From positions 186,001 to 250,000 of the forward strand of contig NW_021636296.1 of the NCBI RefSeq assembly GCF_004799145.2: a DNA stretch of 64,000 nt. Direction: 5' to 3'. A program made the translations under genes and the position numbers. Positions 22,624-34,677 of the stretch are shown in pieces; position 1 is the stretch's first letter, and each line of letters starts with the position of its first letter. The stretch comes from Neltuma alba (lineage: Eukaryota > Streptophyta > Magnoliopsida > Fabales > Fabaceae). The notes beneath the pieces were generated by a model. That model was not told where the DNA came from. It saw nothing but the letters and a program-made list of their open reading frames with translations, and did no database searches.

Positions 22624-23417
22624 TATCATTTTAACCATAAATTATGCAATAATCTCAATATTTTAAAACTATACAGCGAGTACATCTTTATTAATTAATA
22701 ATTTAATGTGATGGACTTGTGTTTTTAACACTGTTAATTGATGACGATCATAATTATAATTCTTCACGTGGTGATCGATATATGCATACTTTTTTTTTTC
22801 TGAGGGCGCGTATGATATAATGTAGAGCTGAGACATGGCGGGCAGAAAAAATTAAAAAGAGGACAGGGTGATGAGACGTAAGATATGTAAAAGAGGACAG
22901 AGTGTGGACTCCTGAGAGCCTCCTCTGAGTCACTGAGTCCTAACAACTAACAACGCGCCCACCATTGTTGCTCTGTCCCTTTCACCTCTCTATTTCACCC
23001 TTCTCCCCGCTCTACACCCATTTCGATCCCACTTCCACGTATTTGGACCCCCTGCCAGCCATTTAACATCTCTCTCTTCGACCCCTACTAATCTTCCTGC
23101 TTCCACTATTAGCAACCTCACCAACTTAACTGAGTTGTCAGGTTATTGCTTTCAAACCCACCGTGCTCAAGATATAAAATGCAAATTCACCAGAAAAAAG
23201 ACCCCTTTTTCACTATTTGTTTCTAGAGGGGAAAGAATGGTAGTTGGTGTTTCTGAGCCGAATGAAAACCCCCCCTTTTGTCTTGGTGGAGGGCCTCCCT
23301 CCACAGTGAAGGGAATTATTAACAGAGAAAAGATAAAGGCGAGGCATAGCAAAGGAGACAAGGGTGGGGTGTGTGTGGGTTCTGTACTGTCAAAGCCTGT
23401 CCCCCCCACCCTGCACA

Positions 23418-23440
23418 GTCCTCTCTCTCTCTCTCTCTCG
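23418..23440. repeat. (TC)n microsatellite in the ARF4 upstream region
   Basis: About ten TC units, 460-480 bases upstream of the ARF4 start codon. Pyrimidine dinucleotide tracts are common in plant leaders and promoters. Confidence 0.8.
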
Positions 23441-23896
23441 CTCAAACAGTCTAAGTCGGTAAGTCCAAAAGCCACTACCACATTGGCTTTTCTCGCCTTT
23501 TGTTTCTGTGCTTCCTATGCATTTGTCTATGTCTGTTGCTTCTGCTCCCTCTCCTCAGTACCTGCAAATGGGGGAGGAATCATACTTCGAATTTCTTGTT
23601 ATTATTTGACGCTGTTCTCTTTTTCTTTTCCCCCGTCTAGTCTGGGCTTCCCTCGCATACGTGACTTTCTTCTCGTTTTCTGTTCATCCCACCCGTTTTT
23701 TAACTTTGTGGTGACCCTCCAAATACGAATTCCTTTATGTGATTTGACCCTCCTTTCCATTTTATATAGTTTTCGCTTTCCGGATGTTCTTTTTAATCAC
23801 CCTTCATCGCTTTCCTTCCCTCCCTCCTTGTAACTTTTAATATTCTGTTACCTGTTCTACTTCCATTGTGTCTCACCAGAGCTAAACTGGGTGTTC

Positions 23897-26800
23897 ATGG
23901 AAATTGATCTGAACCATGCAGTGACTGAGGTTGAAAAGAATGCCTTCTGCGCTGGGCACTGTGAGCAAGGCGCTTGTGCTTCATGTTTCGCCTCTTCCAC
24001 TTCTTCATCTTCCAATTCGCCTTCACCTCGCGTGTCTTCTTCTTATCTCGAACTCTGGCATGCTTGTGCTGGCCCCCTCACCTCCCTTGCCAACAAAGGA
24101 AATGTAGTAGTCTACTTTCCCCAGGGTCATCTTGAACAGCTTGCTTCTTTCTCTCCTTTCTCGCCCATGGACATGCCCACTTATGACCTTCAACCGCAAA
24201 TCTTCTGCAGGGTCGTCAATGTCCAGCTTCTTGTGAGTGCCAAATTACCTTCAAATATTGAATTGTACCTGCTTTCCTCGTGAAATTCGATTCGCTTTAG
24301 TTGGTTTTTTTAATTTTTGTAATTGTTAGCGTATTTGTTATTTCCCGGAACAGGCCAACAAGGAGAATGACGAGGTTTACACGCAAGTTACTCTGTTTCC
24401 CCAGGCAGAGGTTGGTCCCTTCCCCACCTTTTCTTTTTTGCTACTAGGCAGTGGTTGGCCTTTAACTCACGTTAATACTGCGTTGATGCATCTCAAGTAT
24501 CTGTGAGGAAATTTGTGTCTTCTTTGTAGGTATAGGAAGCTGTCATATTCTACGTAAATCATTAAAGTCTGATCGCTGTGGACTTCATTTTCTGTTGGAA
24601 TATTCTTTTATGCATAGGAATTAGCATGAATTAATGATTTTGTTTACACACGAAGCCTAAACACAATAGTCTTGTGTTGTCTTCAGTTGGCAGCGGTGCA
24701 CTTGGAGGGCCAAGAACTTGAGAAATTGGGAGCATTTCAGGAGGAAAATGGAGGATTACCTGCAAAATCAACCCCTCACATGTTCTGCAAAACGCTTACT
24801 GCTTCAGACACTAGCACTCACGGGGGTTTCTCTGTTCCTCGCAGAGCTGCTGAAGATTGCTTTCCTCCTTTGGTTTAGTCTCTAGTTCTCATTTTCACTG
24901 ATGCTTTATGGACCTAAATTCTTCATTGCACAGACTCCTTTGAGGTGACAGTTCTTTTTACGCAGGATTATAAGCAGCAAAGACCCTCCCAGGAGCTTGT
25001 TGCAAAAGACCTGCATGGAGTAGAGTGGAAATTTCGCCATATTTACAGAGGTAGTTTGCAAAGAATAACATAGCACGGCTTCATCAATAGATTGTTTGAT
25101 TAAAATCGAAGCGGCAATTTTTCAGGTCAGCCAAGACGGCATCTGCTCACAACTGGCTGGAGTATTTTTGTCAGCCAAAAGAATCTTGTATCTGGCGATG
25201 CAGTACTCTTTCTGAGGTACAAATATGTTTAGTCGAGATTTTTGAGTGGCATTAATTCCTATGCACAAGATTTTCATCATTTGTCACGTTGACATGGTTT
25301 AGCAGATTTGAAAGAAAATGAACCTTGTATAACTCTATAAATCACCTTACATCAATTAAGGGGCATTTGATAAAATAACTATAGTTTGGCCCAAAAAGAA
25401 AAAAAAAATTAAGGGGCATTCCCCTTGTCCAACTCATATATTAAATCACGAGCTGATAACTTTCGCGTGCCTATTCCTGCTAAAATCAATCATTTAGCTT
25501 ATACGCATTTACCTTTGAACGTAGCTAGTTTAGTTTCTTGTCAGAGTACTGCTCATTTACCAACCTAGCCAAGGGTTCGAAATATAAAGTCTAATATAAT
25601 ATGAGCTTATATCTAAAAACCGTGTTTTCTTTTATATGAGAATCTAGCCTTTTCACACTGCTAAAGCATGAAAGGAGTTCTAATAATTTCTGAACTTAAA
25701 TCAAATTTACTACTCATACTATCCAGTCTCTATGGAAGACGAGTTCATCATTCTAGTACCTTCAGATCCCTTAACTACTTACAAATGCATTGTAGGGGTG
25801 AAAGCGGAGAACTGAGATTGGGAATCAGAAGATCTGTTCGACCTAGAAATGGTCTTCCCGAGTCAATTATTGGTGATCAGAATTGCTATCCCAATTTCCT
25901 ATCTTCAGTGGCTAATGCTATATCCACCAAAAGTGTGTTTCATGTTTTCTACAGCCCAAGGTACGGAAACTAATAGATCTTATCTTTCTCTATTTGTACG
26001 TACAAGTTTAGCCAACCATGATTTGAAATGCCTATTCCATCATTATTATCCATACCAATTTTGGTAACCATCGTAATGAAAATCATTCTTTGGCTTTCTG
26101 CTAGTAATTTAAGCTTATGGGATTGTCAGGCTCGCGACATAGTGTCTAAACTGACATCGTAAGTGACGTAGAACTTTGTGATTACCAAGGAAATTTTGTT
26201 GTCATTGGGATGTCGTAAACATGAAAAAGGATTCTTCTTTCAGCCCCCATATTTATCTATTGTTTTCCAGTAATCTGTTGTCCGGTGCAGCAGCCATGAC
26301 TGATAAGTTACACCTTTTAAGCTCTGTTTTCTCGAGTGAGATAATGGCCACACGTAAAATGGCTTGGTTCTTCCGTATCATTCAGCCGAATAGGATGTCC
26401 AAAATACTGGCATCACCCTACATCGGGACTCAATAGCATTGGATGGAATTACATCTGCTATGGTTAGATTGATTATGATACCATGCATAACACTGTTGGG
26501 TCCCTACTAAACTTGTCAACTAGAGTGACATTCTGACTTAGTTAGGGGTGGAAGAGAAGGATGATAACTGGGAATAAAAATTGCAGATTTTATTTCATAA
26601 ACATAGGGAATTGCGAGATAAATGAAAACGAAGGGGATATTCAAACCCTGATTTCACCAAGCTTAATGTCTCCTGAACAAGAAAGTGATGAGAAAATTGG
26701 AATATTTATAAATATAGCTGTCTTGCTTAAAATTAGTTATAGGCATGTATTTCTAGAAATGACTCTTCGTCTTAATTGCCCTTGTGTATATGACACACGC

Positions 26801-29587
26801 AGTCAAGTATTTGGCTCTCATGCTGGTTTATCTATCGTATTGATGAATATGGATTGGAAAACAGCAGGGACAATGATTAGAATTTTGAGCAGAACAGGCT
26901 TCCAGCTTTTCTGCAAATTCAGATGATAAGATCTTTAGGAGGGGGATGCCTGCTGCTTGATTCTCTGCTATCTTAATTGATTCTTCTTTTGTCAATAATT
27001 TTTCATTGATAAATGGAAACTCTCTTACTGGAGATTAATAAGATATTTAATATGATTGGCATAGGATTCAAGCAAAATATTCATGTTTTCTTTTGCATGC
27101 ATAGTGTCGCAGAAGTATGAACCGAAGACTTCTTGCAAACTAATTGAACGTCTCACGACGAGACCAGACTTTATGACTCATTATGTTTGGATTTCTTTAT
27201 AACACAGGGCAAGTCATGCGGAGTTTGTTGTCCCCTACCAGAAATATGTCAAAAGCATCAAGAATCCAATGACCATTGGAACAAGATTTAAGATGAAATT
27301 CGAAATGGATGAATCTCCCGAAAGAAGGTAAACAAACTTGCAAATCTTTTAGAAATGTCTTCCTGCACAAACAATTCCTTGTGATGAATATAACAGTTTC
27401 TTCCTATCTTGCAGGTGTAATGGTGGTATAGTGACGGGAATGCGTGATTTGGATCCCTATAGATGGCCTAAGTCAAAATGGAGGTGCTTGATGGTATATT
27501 TACATTTTTTGTTATACACGTGCGGTACATTTTAACAGTAATCAAACAATTTTGCATGTTGCTCTCGCCAACTCGTTTTTTACACAAATCAATTTAATCT
27601 AAAATAAGAGTAGCCATTCAATCCACTATGACCATGAGCTCTTAAAGACACTAAAGTCGGCCCTCCCCGCCACGCGAAAGGGGAAAAAAAGATGCTGAAG
27701 CCAGATTTAGATTGTTTACAAATAGAATCAGGCCGAAATTATGTAAAGCCACTTTTGGGGAAGTTACCTGGAGATTTGATCGCGCTGGACTTTCTTTTCT
27801 GTATATCTGCTTGCAGTCTGTTATTTTCTTCATGCGTGATTTATTTGCCTCTTTTGCTGGATTTCATTAGAATGTATTTCAGTTATGTTGCAACAGTCCT
27901 GTACAAAGTCCAATGTATTTAAACTGGGCATATGATTGTGTGTTTATAGCAGCTTTATAACGAAAGCTTGCTCTGACATTCAACAGGTAAAATGGGATGA
28001 GGATTTTGCTACTAATCATCAAGATCGAATTTCTCCATGGGAGATTGAGCCTTCCGTTTCTCTCCCCCCCTTGAGCATTCAGTCATCCCCAAGACTAAAG
28101 AAATTGCGGACAGGTCTGCATGCTGCCCCATCAAGTCACCTCATGACCGGTATGAGTCCTGATGTTGAGATAGTGTGCAAATAGCGTATATAATTGCTGC
28201 TTATTATTGTGCATCCTAATTTTGTTCATATTTGACTTCTGGCCGGGGCACAGGTGGCGGTGCATTTATGGACTTTGAGGAGTCTGTAATATCACCTAAG
28301 GTCTTGCAAGGTCAAGAAAATACAGGTTTTGCATCATACTATTTTGGGCGTGATGCAGTGACCAACCAGCCAGATTTTGAGATGAGTCCTCTTAGTCATC
28401 CAAATCTTGCATCCAATGGATTAAGAAAGGCTACTGCTGCTGAACTTACGAGGGTTCACCCTTCAAGTTATGCAGGCTTTGCAGAGACTAATAGGTTTCT
28501 GAGGGTCTTGCAAGGTCAAGAAATAGGTCCACTGCAATCCCTGAAAGGAAAGGCTGATTTTAACCTTGGGGCATGGGGTAAACCCAATGCCAGTTGCACA
28601 ACTTTCAACCAGCGTCAGGCATGCAAATCCAACTTCAATACTTCTGGATCAAAAGGCCTTATAACTTCTAATTTCCCTTACGGTGACATTCACCGAGCTG
28701 GTCAAAGTAGCTTGTTGAGCTCTAAACCTGCAAATTTCCAGATAGAGAATGTCCACACTCCTTCCACTCAGGCAGAGCTCTCAACAAAGGAAGTTGGACG
28801 CTCGGATCTGTCAAACAAGGATAAGCTACAGGATAGTTTTTCTACTGCTGCTTCTTTAGGAGCAAGTCTAAGGATTCCAAGTGATGAAAATTTTGAGGGA
28901 AAGGTAAATGGCTGTAAACTATTTGGATTTCCCTTATCTGGAGAAGGCAACTCTCAGAATTTACAGAACTCTGCTAAAAGGAGTTGCACAAAGGTGAGCG
29001 ATGATAGCAACAGAGTTATATTATGATATGCCTTTTCTCTTCCTTTGATGTTTTGCCCACCTATGTAACATACGCTGAATGAAGGTTCACAAGCAAGGTA
29101 GCTTAGTTGGAAGAGCCATTGATCTCTCAAGACTGAACAGCTACAATGATTTGTTGAGTGAACTAGAGCGACTGTTTGGCATGGAAGGCCTTATAAAGGA
29201 TCCTGATAAAGGATGGAGGGTCCTGTACACCGATAGTGAAAATGACATAATGGTTGTAGGGGATGACCCATGGCAGTAAGTGTTCATCATCGTGGACTCT
29301 ACATTGTTAAATTGCTTTGCCACCTTTTAGTCATTTGCCAATAGCCATCGCCTGCTTCCCCTGTAATTATCCTGACAATACTGAGAAAAAGCTTTCCTTT
29401 TCTGTGCAGTGAGTTCTGCAGTGTGGTGTCTAAGATCCATATATATACCGAAGAAGAAGTGGAGAAGATGACAATTGGGATGATCACTGATGATACCCAG
29501 AGCTGTTTGGAACAGGCACCAGGAGTGACGGAGGCTTCCAAGTCCTCATCTGTGGGCCAGCCAGATTCTTCTCCAACAGAAGTGTAG
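23897..29587 (+). CDS. ARF4: Auxin response factor 4
   Basis: Nuclear transcription factor that binds auxin-response elements. ARF3/ARF4 specify abaxial leaf fate and phase change. The twelve exons are 23897-24232, 24354-24410, 24687-24872, 24966-25050, 25126-25216, 25796-25960, 27208-27327, 27415-27493, 27987-28149, 28254-28993, 29085-29275 and 29410-29587. They join to 796 aa. The order is MEIDLNHAV start, a Cys/Ser-rich segment, LWHACAGPLTSLANKGNVVV (about 55-75), the B3 domain (TPHMFCKTLTASDTSTHGGF to about residue 263), the ARF domain (ASHAEFVVPYQKYV to WPKSKWRC), and a Ser/Gly-rich middle region without Gln-rich stretches, a repressor-type feature. A C-terminal PB1/AuxIAA domain follows (KVHKQGSLVGRAIDLSRLN, DNDIMVV-like ENDIMVVGDDPWHEFC). 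The PB1 domain separates ARF4 from ARF3. Introns 5 and 6 are unusually long (579 and 1247 bases). Confidence 0.97.
25354..25420 (+). mobile_element. Micro-retroinsertion in ARF4 intron 5, 14-bp duplication
   Basis: AATTAAGGGGCATT at 25354-25367 recurs at 25407-25420. The 39 bases between end in TTTGGCCC followed by an A-rich tail, so this is a short poly-A insertion with a target duplication. It is the longest of the micro-insertions in the window. Confidence 0.6.
28298..28318 (+). promoter_or_regulatory. tasiR-ARF target site 1
   Basis: GGTCTTGCAAGGTCAAGAA pairs with the TAS3-derived tasiR-ARF small RNA with one or two mismatches at the 5' end of the target plus one internal G for A. It encodes VLQGQE inside exon 10. 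ARF3 and ARF4 are the known targets of AGO-dependent cleavage by this small RNA. Confidence 0.92.
28502..28522 (+). promoter_or_regulatory. tasiR-ARF target site 2
   Basis: GGGTCTTGCAAGGTCAAGAA lies 204 bases after site 1, again encoding VLQGQE. Two sites in the same transcript is the conserved arrangement for ARF3/ARF4. Confidence 0.92.
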
Positions 29588-31236
29588 AGTCTGAGGTTCA
29601 GGGTTGCTTGAATCCTAAGCGTATTTTGGCTCCGTTCCTTGTAATTTAATCATACCGCATATCATTGTGATTTTATTTTTATCTTTCGAGCCCGTAAGCC
29701 CAACCAAGCAGACCAAAGTTGCCGAATAAGGGCAGATTATGCGAGCACTATGTATTAACAGACCCTTGCTACCTAAGGCTTATGTTTGCCGTGAGGTATA
29801 ACGTCGAAGTTTCCGAATTTCCTGCCATCGGTGGTATACTAACGCACGAAACATCTCAGGAGCTGACACTTTGCATGTCACTTAAAAGTTTGAATGATGT
29901 GCGAGTAATATAAATACAATAGTAGCGTGAATTGTAAACAAGTCAAAGATGCACCAGTAATATGGTTCCAAAATGATTTAACTCATTTAGAAGTGTACCT
30001 GCAAAGTGGCGCAGGCTTGACTGAGTCCACATCTCACATGACTATAGGGTTTTGCCATTTAGTTTATGAGACCTTGAACTATGGTGCTAAGGGGTCGAGA
30101 GGCATCATATTAAGGATAACAAATGGAAAAACTGCACTGGAATCTGAAGAAACACACCAATACAATATGTCTAGACAAGGGGACTACTGGCACCACCACA
30201 TCCTGTTTCTATCTGCACTAACAACCTTGAGTTTTCCGGTGACAGTACAAGAACAAGCTGCATGAAAGGGCCAAATAACAGCATCTAAAAATCTAAGACC
30301 TATCAGATAAAAAATATCCAAGATACAATCATTCTGGAGCATGTAAGTTACCATTCGGCTTGCTCATTGCCAAATGCATCGTGTGCAGTCAGTCATAAAA
30401 AATGTTAAAGCAAGTCATCTAAAGTTATTCTGATGACAAAAATGGATGGAATATGAAATGTATTCAACATTCAAACCATCATAATATTATTAAAAAAAAG
30501 TTTTATTTCATTAAAACCTTTATTTAGACACCAACGGGCCTCGCACAAACCATCATGGTATAGTTGAAAGAAAAAGGGAAAAAATCTGGAAGATTCAGAA
30601 GCTTGCCAAAATATACCTGCAGCATGCCCAAAGCTAGCCCTAAAGCAAGTAGCATGGCTTAGTTCCCTTTCAAAAATGCCTGGCCTGCTTTCCATACTGT
30701 CATGTGACCAGAAAGAACCAACTACTAGGTTGTCTGTTATCAGAGGTAGATATTTTTTGGAAGACAATCTAAATATGGAATTCTAAACTTTAAAAGTATT
30801 TTGTTGCCAAAAGAAAAGGACTTTGCATTATTCATTTATTATATATTGATGTCGGTCTTATATTAATATTTTCCCAAAAAAGTAAGAAAATGAAGGTGAG
30901 AATTAAAAAAGACACTTAGAATATTTTAGAAAAAACATATCACATTAACTAATTTAATTAATATCTTTAACCTACTCAAATTAGTTAATTTTTATATTAA
31001 GAACCTAAGCCGTGTTTTTAAATACGATCAGTGCCAGACCGCAGCCCGCTAGAAGAGGAGGGACCATTTTGGAATATTATATATCACTTCTTCGTGGGCT
31101 CGGAAAGTTTGAAAATTTTGAATCTGCGTCATCGGTATGCGTCTATCGCGACTGAGTCCTTAAACCTCGGTGATCGGTGGGAGTGGGACTGCCAAATTTT
31201 GAAAGGACTCCTCCTGCGTCTGTGCTCCGACGCCTG
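29588..31236. other. ARF4 3' UTR and intergenic DNA
   Basis: The first ~150 bases look like a 3' UTR, with TTGTAATTTAATCAT near 29640. The frames around 29719-30265 and 30471-30767 have no recognisable motifs and no splice partners. 30830-31010 contains a degraded Stowaway-like fragment (TCTTATATTAATATTTTCCC and TTATATTAAGAACCTAAGCC). Confidence 0.5.
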
Positions 31237-31245
31237 AAACCCTAA
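31237..31245 (+). promoter_or_regulatory. Telo-box in the leader of the TMEM209-like gene
   Basis: AAACCCTAA lies seven bases before the start codon. Telo-boxes are common around transcription starts of plant housekeeping and translation genes. Role here is inferred. Confidence 0.45.
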
Positions 31246-31251
31246 GCCGCC

Positions 31252-34200
31252 ATGGATGCAGGGGCTACCAGAGACAAGACTTCACCTCCACCGAACCCCT
31301 CCAAGTTTTACGTCTACCAAAACCCCTCATTCTCTGCCGTTCTTACCGCCCAGAGTCTCCAACCTTCCAGCCACACTTTCCTTTGCATCGTTTCCTTCTT
31401 CTCTGCCTCTGCTTTAGCTTTTATCACCGTTCTCTTCAGGTGCTCTGCTGCATTTTCATTCATCGCTTGCCACTTTCACCGCTTCTTTGTAGCAAGAAAG
31501 AACTCGGGGGAAAGATAAAAAGAACTTGAAATGAATTGCCGAACTTTTTTCATTTAAGTGACTTCTTTAAACTGTGCCTGCGGTTTCTATAGTAGATCAT
31601 GCTACCATTAGTTGATCAGTTGATTTTTTCACGAGCTGAATCAATCTCTTGTCGCAGTAGTTCTTTTTGCTTCTAACATCTTGAAACCTTGAAATTACCA
31701 TGAGGTCGACTTGGACGAAACATATATCTCCGGCAGAGACTAGATAGTTACGGTTTTATTTGAAGTTGTCATAGAAATGTAGTGACTGGTGAATAGGGAA
31801 TTTGGAGTTCTTCTGCTTTATATTATCTATTATTTGCCCTTTATATCCTATGAATTCATATGAGTATGAGCAAAGAACCAAATTGTTTCCATAGTATGAA
31901 TATAATTCTATTATGTTTCCTTGTCAGACGTACCTGGATATCATCTGTACAATCGACATCCGCTTCTGACTTCACTCTGTAATGTTACTTAAGGATACTT
32001 TATAAGCGACTCATTTATCTAACTAGCTTTGCTTCTTGTAGGGAAAACGGATTCATTGACTTCGTGAGGCTGAAAAATCTTTCTCAAGAGACAGCCTGTA
32101 AGATCCTAAGCTCAATTAGTTTTTCCGCCCCTCTTCATTCTTTGGCACGATTGCTTTGAATGCTATATCTCTTCTAATAAATGTCTTGAACATCAGACTG
32201 GCTTGCCAAGACTCTGCAGGCTTTTGTGGGTCTCATCTTCGCTGGAACTATATTTGCTCTCCTTAAAGCTATATTTCTGCATAAAGTCAGATATACTGCT
32301 GGTGTTCCAGCGATGCCTGCTTCCAAAGTTAGTAGGAATGAGATGTTTCTTACAAAACGTCAATTAGGGCTTCTGGGAGTGAAGCCAAATGTAGAATGTG
32401 TTCAATATGAATCAATTAAAAAGCCTCCCAAGTCTAAATCGACACCCATATCTTCAGATTTGCTTGTGCCCCTTCATCAGCCGATTCCCAGTCCTAGTCG
32501 TTCACCTCATATTGATGCTGATGGTTCGAATTCTAGTAGGGGAGGTAAGGGACGTCCTATGAGCACCCCTTCTAAGTCACCCTTATCCTCTTTATATCTT
32601 GTCCCTGGGGTGACTTCACCTCCACCGTCTCTTCAGAATTCAGCTGGAACGGATTCAGTTATCTCAGGTCCTTGGTCCAATAGGCGAGCCTCTCCTGCTA
32701 GTAAGATAACATCAGAAGAAAAACTTGAACAGTTCTTAGCAGTAGTCAATGAAAAAATCGATGAATCAGCAGGGAAGCTGTCTACTCCACCCCCTATCAT
32801 GTCTGGTTTTGGCATTGTGAGCCCTAATACAGCTACAGGGTCAGCTAATACTTCTGGAACTACAAGGCTAACACCTCTGAGGCCTGTGAGGATGTCACCA
32901 GGTTCCCAAAAGTTTAGCACGCCCCCAAAGAAAGGAGAGAGTGATCTCCCTTCACCAATGTCCATGGAAGAATCTGTTGAAGCTTTCGAACATCTGGGCA
33001 TCTATCCTCAAATTGAGCTGTGGCGTGATCACCTTAGGCAATGGTTCTCTTCGGTTTTGCTGAACCCTTTGCTTGACAAGATTGAGACCAGCCATATTCA
33101 GGTTCATTTTTGTCATGATGATTTCTTGTGTAGGAGGCACTAATTTTTGTATATTTTTTTGCCGGGATTCTTTTCACCAGAGAAGTCAAATCAGGCCACC
33201 TCCAACTTATTTCGTTTTTACAAGGCAGGTTGGGGGCGTTGGCCCATAATACCAATATCATCTTAGTAGCTAATTTAGTTTTTTTTCCCATGGCCCTGTG
33301 ATTTTTACGTTTGTAGGTTACGCAAGCAGCCGCTAAACTTGGTATTTCAGTCAAAATCAATCAAGTCGGAAATGATATGCCATCTCTTGGAACCCCTGCT
33401 ACCTTCCCAACAATTGATAAGACAAAAGATTGGCAACCACAGTTGAATCTCAATGAAGATGGACTTCTTCATCAGTTACGTTCTACCCTTGTGCAAGCCA
33501 TAGAGGGTTCCACGTGTATGTTGCTTCACATCATTCAGTTGAATTCATCTTTTCCACAGTTTGTTTATATAGGCTAAGTTTTTACAATTTCTTGAATGCC
33601 TGTGTTTGCATACAGCCAAGCTGCCTGTGTCAAATTTGCAGCAAGGCCCACAGGCTCAGCAGAATACTATGGTCCCCTTCATGCAGGATTGCCTGGATGC
33701 CATCACTGAACACCAAAAACTTCAAGCTTTGGTTAAAGGAGAGTGGGTTAAAGGTTTACTACCTCAAAGCACTGTTCGAGCTGATTACACTGTGCAAAGG
33801 ATCCGAGGTAATCTTAGAAATGGATTGGTTGCTTAATCAGTAATCCTCATGAGATTCTCTGATAAATTGAAGCTGAACCCTAGTTCGAGTCTGCCATTTG
33901 AGCTGCCACACTGATATAGTCTAATTTTTGAGTTATATTGTCTCTATTTAAACAGAGCTTGCGGAAGGAACATGCTTGAAGAATTATGAGTATCTTGGAA
34001 ATGGGGAGGTTTATGATACTAAAAGTAAGAAGTGGACAACTGAGCTGCCGTCTGATTCTCACTTGCTCTTGTATCTGTTCTGTGCTTTCCTGGAGCATCC
34101 AAAGTGGATGCTGCATGTGGATGCCACCTCATATGCTGGGGCTCAATCTAGCAAGAACCCCTATTCTTGGGAGTCCTTCCTCCAAAGGAAAGGTTTCCTG

Positions 34201-34677
34201 AGAAGTACATTGCTGTAGTATCTACTGTCCCTTCTGTTCTGCATCCAGGAGCATGTATACTGGTGGTTGGTAAGCAGATCCCCCCCATCTTCGCACTGTA
34301 TTGGGATAAGAAGCTGCAGTTTTCTCTTCAGGTTGGTTGTGGCTGAAATATCATTTTCAGGCTATGGACATGAAATACTACTAACCTTAAAATTAATTCT
34401 TTTCTGCATATAGATATTCTCATCGCTTTATAAGAATGCTACATGAAGTACTTTGTTGTGGCCACTAGTGCTTTATTCAGCCCGGCGGGTTGAAATTTTG
34501 TTATTGATGTGCTAACAGTCCTAACATTTGTCTCAGGGAAGAACAGCCCTTTGGGATTCCATCCTGCTTTTGTGCCAAAAGATTATGGTTGGCTATGGAG
34601 GTATTGTTCGAGGCATGCATCTTGGTTCCTCAGCTTTAAGCATTCTCCCAGTATTGGAAACAGAAAGTGAAGGTTAG
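31252..34677 (+). CDS. TMEM209 / cytochrome B561-type membrane protein, with apparent frameshift
   Basis: Relative of animal TMEM209 (Pfam 'Cytochrome B561, N terminal'), a nuclear-envelope-associated protein in animals; the plant role is poorly known. Exons are 31252-31439, 32042-32097, 32197-33101, 33317-33506, 33616-33807, 33956-34331 and 34537-34677. Visible features: two N-terminal membrane segments (about residues 40-62 and 88-105), a long Ser/Pro-rich linker with repeated S/TP sites, then a folded C-terminal region (EHLGIYPQIELWRDHLRQW, SDSHLLLYLFCAFLEHPKWM, then LFLGVLPPKERFPEKY and GYGGIVRGMHLGSSALSILP). The frame breaks at 34157-34160 (CCCC): upstream reads SKNPYSWES, while family-like sequence resumes one base off (PLFLGVLPPKE). 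Total exon length is 2048, one base short of 683 codons. As written, translation stops at 34218 after 597 aa. The exon 4 donor (33506) is the least certain. Confidence 0.85.

Larger units (their letters stand above)
13713..23896. other. 10-kb intergenic region, MITE- and SINE-rich, no convincing gene
   Basis: Open frames here are short and none shows a protein motif, splice-linked neighbour or balanced composition. The longest run of open sequence before ARF4 (23135-23833) is low-complexity, pyrimidine-rich and probably leader or promoter. A small acidic frame starting at 15233 (ESCIDLTIDDNNDNDEG) is the only one with unusual composition and is left unannotated. The region may contain long-range ARF4 promoter DNA. 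Individual repeats are listed separately. Confidence 0.55.

Noticed and set aside
23135..23833. 232-codon open frame just upstream of ARF4
   Set aside because: Low-complexity Ser/Phe/Leu/Pro translation of a pyrimidine-rich region containing a TC microsatellite; no motif. Best read as ARF4 promoter or leader.
25440..25620. Possible SINE in ARF4 intron 5 (GGGTTCGAAAT as B box)
   Set aside because: The putative A box is about 50 bases away and weak, with no tail or target duplication. Not enough to call.
26561..26926. 121-codon frame in ARF4 intron 6
   Set aside because: Lies wholly between confirmed ARF4 exons, with no recognisable domain or transposon protein motif.
30471..30767. 98-codon minus-strand frame after ARF4
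   Set aside because: No motif, no splice partner, lies between convergent or tandem gene ends; treated as intergenic.
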